A stretch of DNA of 64,000 bases from Phytophthora hibernalis (Eukaryota; Oomycota; Peronosporomycetes; Peronosporales; Peronosporaceae). Shown piece after piece: positions 24,414 through 35,100 of the stretch. Below the pieces are notes generated by a model that saw only the letters and a program-made list of their open reading frames with translations, ran no database searches and was not told where the DNA came from. Where the stretch lies: the NCBI GenBank assembly GCA_012656075.1, contig JAAKBF010000020.1, forward strand, positions 744,001-808,000. Direction: 5' to 3'. The translations under genes were made by a program, and so were the position numbers. Positions within the stretch are counted from its first letter, which is position 1. The number at the start of each line of letters is the position of its first letter.

Positions 24414-24634
24414 CGCCACGTGAAGCCCCGAAGACGACGTGGGCGCTTCCCCATCAACTTGTGCTCTACTCGGCAGATTGAAGAATGAAGGTGCCGACAG
24501 TTGGAGAGGCTATTAGTGTAATTTAGCATAAGGTGATGGATATTGACCAATTGTATTTGAATGTCAGATTTGAATTGACCAATGGGAGGTGAGGAGAGAT
24601 CTTCAACGTCTGAGACGCGGCACGAAAAAGTATC

Positions 24635-26355
24635 TTATGTCAGAATCCGATTGTTGGTAGTGTTGGCCTCCTGCAGATTGTCGCGCCTCGACTTGTACCA
24701 GGAGATGAACGGAAACGCCATGAGATACAGCACCAGGGCGCCGTAGAAAGTGGCCACCACTGCTATGACCGTCCAACCATTGGCCGACAGATCGAAGCTC
24801 TGCTGCAGCGTCCGGAAGACCAGCGCGTAGTTTACGCCAAACAAAGCGAGTGTGCCGAAAACTAGCGCGATGACGACCCATCGGTCGTAGACGAACTGCT
24901 GCCCCATCAGACGCTTGTTGGTAGTGAAGGTGAGCAGAGGCACCAGCGCGAACGGAAGCTGCACGCTCTGCATCACGTTGATCATTTCGCTCACGATATC
25001 TGTGTGGAAGCCGCCGTACTCTGTCAGCAGCGCTACCAACAAGGCAGGTCCAAGCGCCATTGTACGTGTGATTGCCACGCGCTTCCAGGCAGCAATACGG
25101 AGGTCCAGGAAACCTTCCATCACGAACTGGCCGGCGTACGTCCCCGTCATCGTTGATGCTTGACCGGAAGCGACTAATCCAACCGCCCAGATGATCTTGG
25201 CGTAGTTTCCTAGCGAGGTGCTTACAGCTTCTCCTGCCTCCTTCAGCCCGACCTGCTGGCAGTACCCCGCGATGTGCTTCGTTGTGTAGCACTGAATGCA
25301 AGACACTGCAACTGCCTCGTTCTCAATGGCGCAGGCGATACCAGTGGAGGCGCTGTAGATGTCATTTCCTGACACTAACGCGGCTACTGATGGAATACAC
25401 GCAGTTTGAATGCCTGCGTTGTACACATCGGAGGCAGCATCGGCACCTAGGGCGTCACACTGAGGACTGTAGAAGGTGCTGGCAAACGCCGAGATCACGA
25501 ACATGTTGATGAGAAAGCTCACAAACAGTGCCAGGACTGCCTCAAGCCCGAAGTAGAAATTGGCCTCTTTGACTGGTCCAGCGCCAGCACCTCGACGAGA
25601 ACGTGACTGAACCAGCGCAGAGTGTAGGTACACGTTGTGTGGCATGATGATGGCGCCGAGCATCCGACTGCTTGCATGACGTTCTGGTCGTCGATGCGTG
25701 GGATGGCGATCCCCTTGGCGATCTCGATCCCGCTGGGTTTACTCACTGTAAAGTCGACGAAGAAGCATGCGCACATGATCCCGATGAGCCCCATGAAGAA
25801 GGTTTCGAGATAGCGGTTGCTCTTGTTGGCGCCGCGTCGGTCGATGGCCAGGAAGGTGAACGTGTCCAAGGCGGTGACCAAGCAGCCGATCCAGAGCGGC
25901 AGTCCGAACAGAATTTGCAGCGCGATGGCTGTGCCCAGCGCCTCTTGGATGTCGCAGCCGATGATGACCAGCTCCATCATGATCCACACGGCGTACGTGA
26001 CGACCCGCGGATACTCTGCTCGACAGAGCTCAGCCAAGTGGCGTCCCGTGCAGGAGCCCAATCTTGCAGCCAGCACCTGGTACAGTCCGCCGAGTACCGT
26101 GCTCCAGAATGTGACGTATAGCAGCTCGTAGCGCGAGTAGGCGCCGCTCTGCAGATCCGCCTCGAGGTTGCCAGGGTCCAGGTACGCCATGCTCGTGAGC
26201 CACCCAGGACCCACGAAGGACCAGAACTTGCCCCACGAGAACGGGGGTCGCTGCGGTGTTAAGTACATGTCACCATGGAACTCGGACAGTCTTAAGTATG
26301 ACGCGCTTAGAGTCGCACTGCTAGGACGCAGGATCTCCTCAGGAACCGCTGGCAT
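24635..26355 (-). CDS. NRAMP-family divalent metal transporter, one frameshift
   Basis: About 570 residues with 11-12 membrane helices. The NRAMP signatures are helix 1 AYLDPGNLEADLQ, which holds the DPGN metal site, and helix 6 MLGAIIMPHNVYLHS, which holds the MPH motif. A long luminal loop with several Cys (25210-25450) separates helices 7 and 8. It transports Mn2+, Fe2+ or related ions with protons at the plasma membrane or endosomes. The frame breaks at about 25665, where GTCGGATGC lacks one G exactly before the MPH helix. ATG 26355 was chosen, since the frame upstream has only a GTG. It shares a 149-bp divergent promoter with ERCC1. Confidence 0.92.
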
Positions 26356-26504
26356 ATTGCCAATTGACACGTTGTCTGGACGACGATTAGCTCAATGAGA
26401 CAGGACCACCTCAGTTTTGCCCAATGAGACGAGACCCACCCCTGGTTTTAGACCAATCATCTGAGTCATCTTGATTTCAACCAATCAGCTGGCATCAATT
26501 TGCA
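26356..26504. promoter_or_regulatory. Divergent NRAMP/ERCC1 promoter with three CCAAT boxes
   Basis: 149 bp between the two start codons. CCAAT occurs at 26421, 26453 and 26481, all on the plus strand and spaced 32 and 28 bp. CCAAT boxes bound by NF-Y are a known eukaryotic promoter element. Function here is inferred from position. Confidence 0.55.
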
Positions 26505-27376
26505 ATGGAAGACCAACCTGCAAGTGCGCCGGCTGCAGTACCTGATGCCAGCGTTCCAAGCCTGTTAGACTCGCGTACGCTGCCTCCTGCTGCTGGGAGC
26601 GACGGAGACACAGCACATCGCTATTTACCACGTGAAGACGGGTCCGCGCCGTCTTCTTTGACGTTCAGTGAGGCGTTCGCACAGCTCAGGAGCACTTCTT
26701 CGTATGTGGCGCCTCCGCCTGAACCGCCACAAGGAGAGAAACCTCCTGTGAGAGATGCAGCAGCCACTGTGTTCGTGAACCGAAGACAGAAGGGTAACCC
26801 CATGCTCAAGGCTGTACGCAATGTGGGGCTCGAGTTCCGAGACGGCCTGATCCCGGACTACGTGATGGGGAAGCTGCGTGCTGCGTCCTGTTCCTGAGCG
26901 TACGCTACCATCTGCTGCACAATAGCTACTTGGAAGAGCGCGTACAGAGCGTACGCAAAGACGACCCCACTCGGTACAAGACCAACTTGGTCTTGTGCTT
27001 TGTGGACGTCGATGACAACGAAGTGGCGCTGCGGGAGATCAACCGCGTTGCTTTACTGAGCGACTTTACCCTCGTGCTGGCCTGGAGTTGGCTGGAGGCT
27101 GCGCGGTACCTGGAGACCTTTAAGGCGTACGAGAACAAGTCGGCGACTATTATCAAGGAGAAGGTGGAGGCCGAGTTCCTGCCAAAAGCCAACGACGTGC
27201 TCACGTCTATTCGCTCTGTCAACAAGACGGACGTCGTCACTTTGCTCTCGACGTTCGGGACAGTGAAGGGCCTCATGAATGCTTCGATGGAGGAGTTGTC
27301 GCTTTGCCCCGGTGTAGGCGCCAAGAAGGTGCGCCAATTGCTCGAGACCTTTCAGGAGCCGTTCACCAAGCAGTGA
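26505..27376 (+). CDS. ERCC1: DNA excision repair protein ERCC1/Rad10, one frameshift
   Basis: About 290 residues. The Pro/Ala-rich N-terminus is followed by NPMLKAVRNVGLEFRDGLIP, the entry to the ERCC1 central domain. This runs on to FLSVRYHLLHNSYLEERV and LVLAWSWLEAARYLETFKAYE. The C-terminal tandem helix-hairpin-helix includes VVTLLSTFGTVKGLMNAS and LCPGVGAKKVRQLLETF. ERCC1 pairs with XPF as the structure-specific nuclease of nucleotide excision and crosslink repair in the nucleus. It is itself non-catalytic. A one-base loss near 26871 (GGGAAGCTGCG) breaks the frame just after DYVMGK. The C-terminal half is open from there to the stop. Confidence 0.92.
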
Positions 27377-27799
27377 CACGGCGTCGGCAAAATGCAAGGG
27401 ATCGAGATCATCTCGGAGATGGGGTCATTGTTGACATGGTTCAATGTGATAAGTTGTCGCATTCTACCATGTCAACAATGCGCATGCTCTCTATAATACT
27501 TGGGGTTGCAGCGAATACTGTTCAAGACGTCGATATCAAGATCAAAAATATTTTCGAGCAAGGGAGGATTCCCCCTCGACTTCCTCCGCTAGCCTATGGC
27601 CAGCAGCACTTGACGTAAATTACTTCGACATACCAGCCTTTGACTTCGTCCTCTGGATGGTCGAATTAGTGACTCAAACGTCCTTGCGGCACTCACTACA
27701 GCCAATGCAGCATTCACACAAAGAATTCAATCAATCAGATATTGCGCCGTTTTCTTATGAACAGCATGCCTGTAGGGGAAATACTAATGCATAAAGTTC

Positions 27800-29215
27800 T
27801 TACGCGCGAGGAGAGGCGTTGCTGTGGCGTCCGGCCTGGTTGTTCACCTCGGCGGTGAAGCCGACCGCCTCGATCGCCGCCACCAGGTCGCTGTACTGTG
27901 CTGATCCGGAGACGTAGGCGGCACGCTCGTCGAACTCCACCACAGCATCCGCCACGCCAGGCGTGTTCTTGAGCGCGCTCTCCACAGTCATACCGCAGTT
28001 TGTCATGCACGACATACCCTCCACCTGGATCCGCACGGTGGACGGGTCAGTGTAACGCCACGAGCCTCGCTCCTCGGTGATGTCCTGGTCCAGATTCTTG
28101 AAGAGCAGGAAGCCGGCACCAAAGCCGGCAATTAGAGCAATAAAGAGGCCTGTTTCATAGGTCATCACCACGAGCATGGCGAAGTACGCGATGGTCATCT
28201 GAATCATGTACAAAACAGCGAGTGTGAGCTTGCACTGCATCTTGTGAAACTTGTCATGCGGTCGGAGCTTGCGCGCCACCAGCAGCCGCTGGCGCACGGC
28301 TTCCCGTCCCTTCACGAGCGACTCGTTCAACAACGCGATGAGGAAGCACCCGATGAAGCCGAACGCGTACTTGACGCCGGTGTTGAGTACCCACGGCTGA
28401 AAGAGCAGCATGACACACGAGCCGTGGATGGACGTCTGGAAGCCGTTGAACATGACCGAGCCCTGACCCGTACAGAAGCCCGAGCTAGTATCCGACGTGT
28501 CCGACTCAGTAGCAGAGCTGCTGGACGTTGTAGACGACGCCGTTGTTCCACTTGCACTAGCAGACGAGAAATCAGCCACGAAGCTCTGCGCCGCGGGGCT
28601 GAGCGTCGTGAGGTTGGTAGCATCGGAGCACGTCGCTCCAGTACAAATGACTTGGTCCACCAAGTAGCGCGGCTCGGTGTTGATGCTAGTCAGGTACGTG
28701 TTCTTGTTGTCCTGCGACGCGAAGTAGAGCTTCTGGGCGTTCTTGAGACACACGTACACGTAATTGTCCGTGGTCACGGCGTCTCCCGTCACGGGGTCGC
28801 TAAGTCCGTCCGCGCACTCGGTGCACTCGTTCGTGCACTCGGCGTAGGCGTCGGCGTCCGTCTGGTTCACGATGAACTCGGCCATGTTGGCGGCCAGGTA
28901 GGAAGTGTCCGTCACGTCGAAGTCGTAGGCGGAAAAGGCGCGCGCTGCCATGCCGCACGAGTAGATCCTCTGTCCATTAGCCATACCCACGTAGTTGGCG
29001 TTGTCGTAGCCGCTGTCCATCGTGGACATGCCACACACGGGGCACGTGTAGTCGGTAGAACTCTCATCCGACGACGCCAGGTCGCGGTGGGCCTGCATGG
29101 CATGCAGGTCGTGCAACTGGTGCAGCGCGTGGTGGTGGTTGTACACGTGCACGTGCGCAGAGGCGGAGGCGGCCAGCAGCGCGGTAGCGACGCTGAGGCG
29201 AAGACTGCGAGACAT
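27800..29215 (-). CDS. CTR-type copper transporter with Cys-rich ectodomain and C-terminal HMA domain
   Basis: 471 residues, intact and intronless. The signal peptide ends near residue 21 and a His-rich stretch follows (HVHVYNHHHALHQLHDLH). The ectodomain has CPVCGM and YSCGM pairs, which look like YHS/NosL-type metal sites, plus further Cys pairs and a Ser/Thr linker. Three membrane helices follow a GSVMFNGFQTSIHGSCVMLLFQ entry. TM2 holds MLVVM (MxxxM) and TM3 GFGAG (GxxxG), as in Ctr copper channels (PF04145). Residues 385-455 are an HMA-like copper chaperone domain with GMSCMTNCGM, i.e. CxxxC rather than the usual CxxC. Likely copper import with direct hand-off to the tethered HMA. Divergent from its paralogue at 29768. 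Confidence 0.82.
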   Translation of the reverse strand: MSRSLRLSVATALLAASASAHVHVYNHHHALHQLHDLHAMQAHRDLASSDESSTDYTCPVCGMSTMDSGYDNANYVGMANGQRIYSCGMAARAFSAYDFDVTDTSYLAANMAEFIVNQTDADAYAECTNECTECADGLSDPVTGDAVTTDNYVYVCLKNAQKLYFASQDNKNTYLTSINTEPRYLVDQVICTGATCSDATNLTTLSPAAQSFVADFSSASASGTTASSTTSSSSATESDTSDTSSGFCTGQGSVMFNGFQTSIHGSCVMLLFQPWVLNTGVKYAFGFIGCFLIALLNESLVKGREAVRQRLLVARKLRPHDKFHKMQCKLTLAVLYMIQMTIAYFAMLVVMTYETGLFIALIAGFGAGFLLFKNLDQDITEERGSWRYTDPSTVRIQVEGMSCMTNCGMTVESALKNTPGVADAVVEFDERAAYVSGSAQYSDLVAAIEAVGFTAEVNNQAGRHSNASPRA

Positions 29216-29767
29216 CTCGACTGGAAGGTGGCGAGATTGAGAGTGAGGATGTGGGCAAGTAAATTCGAGTTTTGCAGAGACGGGCGGGGTGATGCATACA
29301 AACTCCTAGACTAAGCTGAGGATGCCCATACAAGTCGGCATGGACCAGGTGCAAATGTAATGGCGTTGCTAGATACTCGCCTTCGACTTTTACTATCGCC
29401 AGGGTGTATGTAGATAGATGCAGCAACATGTTCATTGCTTCCTACATGTAGCTGCTATGAGGTGTTGGAAGTGGATGGAGGTGAATGGCTCGAGCTCGCT
29501 ATACCATGTCAACAATACCAATCAACAATTACGAGCGAAAGAGGCGTTTCCGTGATGCACCGCAGCTGAGACCGCTCGGCCGTTGGCTCCAGTTGTCAGG
29601 ATTCCTGCAGTGCCTTCATTTTCATCGTCCATTCCGCATCGAACGCCAAGCAACACCTTCCAGCAGCGCCTTCCATCGACGCCACCACTTGATCCTGAGC
29701 CGCGCCATCTGGCTCTGAACATAAATTTTAGGTCTACGGAGCCCTCATAATACGTTTTGCTCTCAAA
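29216..29767. promoter_or_regulatory. Shared promoter interval of the two CTR-type genes
   Basis: 552 bp between divergent start codons of two copper-transporter paralogues. It contains TACATGTA at 29443-29450. No copper-response motif was recognised by eye. Co-regulation is a positional inference. Confidence 0.4.
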
Positions 29768-30767
29768 ATGACAAGAGCTCGGTCGCTGATGCCGCTACTG
29801 CTGGCGCTGCTGCTGCTGACCGTGGACGCCAGCCAGAACCTGCGCAAGACCACGTGTCCGCTCTGCAACATGGACGTCAAGGCCAACATCAACGCCACCA
29901 TCCTGGGCGACCAGTTCGTGTACGCGTGCGAGATGGCTGGCCACATCGACTCGCTGCAGAACGACCCGGGCGCCAATCTGGGCTCGCCTGTGGAGGCCGA
30001 CATCGCCACAGACGAGATCTACCAGGACGCTACAGACATCAAGTGTCCTGTATGTGGCAAGGGCTACGATGAGCTCACACACGCCGTGCCGTGGATCTCC
30101 AAAGGCGCGCAGAAGATCTACACGTGCTCTGAAGAGCATGCGCAGCTCGTGTTCGCCGACCCACGTCGTACGTGGCGGCGCAGACGTCGTCCGACGACTT
30201 CTGCTACGCCGGTGCGGCTGCTGATCCCACGGGTTCCGTCATGTTCAACGGCTTCCAGTTGGCCATCGGCGGCGACGCTACGTGTCTGCTGCTGCTCTTC
30301 CAGCCCTGGGTGCTCTCGTCTGCAGTCAAGTACGCGTTCGCCTTCCTGGGCGTCGTGTTGCTGGCCATGTCCCTCGAGGGCTTCGGCGAGCTGCGCGACG
30401 TGGTGCTTCAGCGCCTCTACCGGAGCCACGGCATCGTGTCCAGCCAAGCAGACTACATGTCGCTGGCCACGCCGCAGGTCAGCAGCGCCAGCAATAGCCA
30501 CGAGTCGCTCGCGCCCAAGGCCGGACGCGTGCCAGATGCCCCACACTCACCATCGTGCGCCGCCTGCCGCTCTGGTGCAAACTGGCGCTGGCCGCCATGT
30601 ACATGGTGCACCTGAGTCTGGGCTACTGGGTCATGCTGGTCATCATGACGTACGAGACGCTCATGTTCGTGGCCGTGATCATTGGCGTTGGGCTGGGCTT
30701 CGCTGTGTTCAAGGACACGGACGCCGACGAACTCAGCGGCAGCATCGATCCATGCTGCTCCACCTAA
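29768..30767 (+). CDS. CTR-type copper transporter paralogue, two frameshifts
   Basis: About 330 residues. The signal peptide (LMPLLLALLLLTVDA) leads to an ectodomain with two Cys pairs, TTCPLCNMD and IKCPVCGKGYDE, each followed by a YxC (VYACEM, IYTCSEE). The CTR module begins GSVMFNGFQLAI. TM1 is LLLLFQPWVLSSAVKYAFAF, TM2 holds MLVIM and TM3 ends GVGLGFAVF. The tail is short and ends DPCCST. There is no HMA domain, unlike the neighbour at 27.8-29.2 kb. Single-base losses at about 30163 and 30545 shift the frame each time by -1, and the three parts join without other damage. Likely copper uptake. Arose by inverted duplication with its neighbour. Confidence 0.82.
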
Positions 30768-30950
30768 AACCCGATTAACTGCACCGGAAACCTATTTTGT
30801 CTCGAATTGACAGTCGCTTCAGTTTGTCAAACATGTCGCTCTCACTTTGCATCTGATTATCATTTGTTTCAATCATTGAAGCACATCATTTTGCAGCAAA
30901 GAGCTGATCCCATTTCGGTTTTCGCCAGTCAAATAGCAGATCCTGCAGCT

Positions 30951-31938
30951 ATGTACGGCACCGTGAGCTCGAGCGCCAGCAGCGCGCGCGACGGCCTGAC
31001 GCCACCTCCTCCCACGCCGTCGCCCTTCCGTTACCGCGTACAGGCGGGCGAGTCGCTGGCGAGCATCGCGCACAAGACGCAGACGACGGAGACGGCGCTG
31101 CTGGCGCTCAACCCGCTGCTGGGCCGCAAGAAGAAGCACGTCAAGCTCTACGCCGGCCAGCAGCTGATCGTGGAGGAGGCGCGCGCCGTGTCGCTGCCGC
31201 CGCCGCCCGAGTGCATCGACCAGGGCTGGGGCCAGATGCACCTCGTGCGCGCGGGCGAGACGCTGCGCGGCATCGCGGCGCTCTACAACACGACGGAGGA
31301 GCTCCTGCGGCAGGACAACCGCCGCTACTTCCCCACGGGCAATCGCACTCTGCTGTGTCCTGGTCAGTTGCTGCATGTGCGGCTCCTGAACACAGGCCAG
31401 ATGGAGAGGGACGACGGTGGGGACGCGGCCTCGCTCAATGCGGTCGGGGAGGCCACGTACACGGGCACGTCCGCCGCCTTCGCGCGTTACAAGACGCACC
31501 TGGTGGCGCCCATCGACACGTTCGAGACCATCTGCGAGACGTACAGTATCCCCTACGCGCACTTCCTGCAGATCAACCGTGGCCGGTATCCCGTGGGCCA
31601 ACGCGCCGAACTCGTGCCAGGTGAACGGGTCATTGTGCCCGACCTCCTGGCAGCGCAGCAAGCGGCCAGCAGCCGCAACATTGCCGAGGTAAAACTCACC
31701 AAGCAGATCCATGTTGTAGAGCCCGGAGATACCCCGAAGAGCTGGCTGAGCGCTATGGCATGACGTACGATGAAATGCGCGACTACAACCGCGCCTACTT
31801 CCCAGAGGATACCGCGGCGAGATCCGTCCTGGATACAAGCTGGTGGTGAAGCGGCCAGTGGATACCGACAATGTGAATTCACCGCGGCAGCCACGCCATC
31901 AAGAATACCGAGACCTTGACGCTACGAGCAGCGCATGA
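30951..31938 (+). CDS. Four-LysM-domain protein, two frameshifts
   Basis: About 330 residues from ATG 30951. LysM repeats begin at YRVQAGESLASIAHKTQTT, HLVRAGETLRGIAALYNTT, HLVAPIDTFETICETYSIP and HVVEPGDTPEELAERYGMT, each followed by the second helix (LNPLL, DNRRYFPTG, INRGRYPVG, YNRAYFPE) and a PGxxLxV-like end. LysM binds N-acetylglucosamine polymers such as chitin or peptidoglycan. No signal peptide precedes the first repeat; the N-terminus is Ser/Thr/Pro-rich. So a cytosolic or membrane-anchored partner role is possible. One-base losses near 31737 (C-run) and 31808 break the last repeat. Confidence 0.8.
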
Positions 31939-32130
31939 GCAGTGAGCCTGCACCGGGTCGCTGCTGTCTGTAGTTTGTAAATGTAGACGAGAATGCAATA
32001 TGAAGCTGTTTCAACGCGTGCTTGCTTTTACTTCAATGGGCCAGGGCCTCTTGGGCTTCCTGTTGACGCGTTCGTCGTTTTGGTCTTCTCTTGTTCTTTT
32101 GTACGTGTGCATTGCTACTCTTTCGTGTTC

Positions 32131-35100
32131 CTACGAGCGCATTTCGCGGCGGAGCCGTCGAAGAGCGCGCTCGGATGTATCGGGCGTCTCCTGCGTGGAA
32201 GCACCCGGTGGTGTGCCGACTGACGCAGTTGCGGTGTCGCTATCATCAGATGCGTTCAATTTGGGCGTAGCAGGATGGTCAACCGACACGGAATCGGATT
32301 GGGAATCGTCTTCTTCCTCGTCAAAGTCCTCTGTTTCATAATCCACGTCTTCATGGACCTCGGTGGTCTCCTCCACGTCGGCCTCCTCGCCTCCAGAACA
32401 CCGAATTACCGTCGTCTCAGCATTGACGCTAGACATTAACTCGTCGGTTTTCAGCTTGGACTCTTCGGAGGCAGCGTTCTCAACGGCTTCGTCATCCGAG
32501 CTATCATCTGGTAACAGAACAACCTCTTCAGCATCTGAATCATCCATGTCGGCGAGTCGCTGCCATCGCTTACGCCGGCGTGGTACTGTGGCTCGCAACC
32601 GCTTGCGATAGCGAACCAATAAATAAGCTGCAAGCATCGCTAACGCTAGAAAGGCGACTGAAAGCAAGCCAACCTGCATCAAAGCGGGCTCGAGCAACAG
32701 AATACCAAGCCTTAACCCACCACTCCCGCGATCAACATCCACTTCCTCGCTCGTTTTTGCATATATCGTTTCTGTGGCGTGATCCTCGAGATAAATTTTT
32801 GAGCTAGGAGCTTGGTCAGCAATAGAATGCACCTCAGTTTGCAGCTCTATCTCTTCCTTCTGTGCAATTGCGCGTAGCTCATTTTCTGCACGAACGCGTT
32901 CGTCCTCCTGCACAAGGACTTGTTCTAGTTGCGCCAACTCGTCAATTTCTTTGTCCACAACCACGCGTTCCATTTCCTGGGCTTCGATTTCGTTTGGAGC
33001 AACAGAACCAACGTCTTCCTTGGCTTCAAGTTCCCCCATTCTTGACGCAGAGTACCGGTATTCCCCGCCTGCGTGTCTGATTCAGCTGCAGCCTCATCAC
33101 AACTGTGCAAGCTGGTCAATTTCGCTTCGATAAGTTCAAGATCAGCAACCACCGCCTTCACTTCCTTTATAGTCGCTTCTACCTTGGTCACGGCTTCGGA
33201 GTCCTGTAGCTCCTTGTAAACTTCGACTGCGCCGTCACCCGCAAGCACTTCTTGCTCATCCATGCGAAGGTGTTCAGTGTCTTGCACTGAATCCAGCTTT
33301 TTTCTTGTGCGTCTCAGTATGCTCTTCTTCCAGTCCCTCAGACCCAGGCAAAATAGCAATTCGAGTCCTGACGTCAGGCCGAAGCTGCTCCATTCCTATT
33401 TTCTCCACGATGTCAGCAGCAAGTGTGTCCACCCCCACCCCAATCTCCATCTCGGCTCCGTCAACCGGAACGGTCAGATGTGCTACCGTTTGCTCTTCTT
33501 GCTGAAACAGAACTTCTTGCTCCTGAAGATCCACTTCAGAACGGTTGCCTGCCTCGTAGAGATTCGTCACTTCCACTTGTGTATGCTCCATCTCCAGCAC
33601 CATGCTGTCCAATTCTACAAAAACTTCCATGACAGTCGTCTGCTTCTCCTCGCCACGGACGACCTCTTCCTTGTCAGAGGACGCCAGCCCCAGATTTTGC
33701 TGCTTCTCCTCAACCAGCTCAGCAGCAATGCCGTTCAATTCTACAAAAACTTCCGTGACAGCCTTTTGTTTCTCCTCGCCACGGACAACCTCTTCCTTGT
33801 CTGAAGACGCCAGCTCCAGATTTTGTTGCTTTTCCTCAACTAGCTCAGCAGCAATGTGTGTCTGATCCTCTCTGACATGATCGCCACGCACTGATGAAGT
33901 CGGGATTCCAACTACTGGGGCTTCAGATCGCTCATCAATCGGCTCCTCCATCTCAGTCGACGCGGTTACCACTATCTGTTCGTACTCACTCGACAAAATC
34001 TCCTCAAAAGAGTTGTGCTCGGCTGCAATTTCTGCAAGTTCGGCCTTCACCATTTGTTCCTCAGCAAGCACAATCGTGCTGTGTGCCTCTTTATCAATAT
34101 TGTCGGGTAGCTCATCCTGAGAAGGACCTTGCTCTTCCGACAACGGTGCTTCAATTGTCTCAACAGGCAGTCGCTCTTCGTGAGATGGTTCGGCAACCGA
34201 CTGGGCTTGCTCGCCGTTAGCACCTTCATGCTGACTTCCAGTGGTAGTGCTCGGATCTTTCGGTAACGGGACTTCTGGTGGAATTTCACCCGTGGTCTTG
34301 GCTCGAACGGCTAACTCCTGTTTCAAACTTTCCGCCGCATCTACATGTGACTGGTGGTTCGACACCACCTCTGTCAGCACTCCGGGCCCACCTTCTTCTT
34401 GGACTTGCCGCGAGGTGTGCTTGTACTCCTTCAGCTCCTGCTCGATCAAAGCAGCATACTGGTCTGCCACCCGCTTCATTCGCTCTTCCATCAATTCAAT
34501 AGCGGCCATTTTTACGTCAGAGATGCTGTCCAGTGCTATCGTCCGGGTGTCCGCAATGATCGAGTTCGTGGCGGATGTGATTGCTACCCGTCGTTTTTCG
34601 GAGTGCTTCACGTGGTCTAATGCCCGAGACTCACGAGCTGTGAGCCCCCGCCCGATATTCGTAATTGCAGCCTGGTGTGCCATCATAGGTGCGAGGAAGT
34701 TATCGCTGGGCAACTCTGCATCACTCACGTCGGATTCTAATCCCATCCATTCACCTACTTCGTCCACAGTCCATGTTGCACCTTGCCTCAGTGCCTCTGC
34801 AAGAAACGCGAGCGCTGTAAGCAGAAACGACGACACACCTGCATCCAAGTCCAGCTCCATCAATGCAAAGGCAGTTTTCAAATGTGACTGTATCCAATCC
34901 ACCACCAGTTTCAGAACATCAGTCAAACCCGATCCTGCTAGTCTTAGTTGACCTCGTGTATCCTCCATCAGTTCCATGCAGACGGTCACAAGTGCTGACG
35001 TGTTTGCCAACCCTGGGAAAACTCGAAATTTCTGGTTCGCCAGTGCATGAGCGGCGCGTGCTGCATTTGTCAAATGTCCATTCCTCATCAGTGTCAACCA

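Noticed and set aside
28244..29314. 356-codon plus-strand frame opposite the CTR/HMA gene
   Set aside because: Shadow of a GC-rich gene. It has no domain and is Arg/Val/His-rich, and the minus-strand reading has clear motifs.
31700..31810. Programmed ribosomal frameshifting in the LysM gene and others
   Set aside because: The breaks lack a shared slippery site or stem and occur in many unrelated genes, so indels explain them better.
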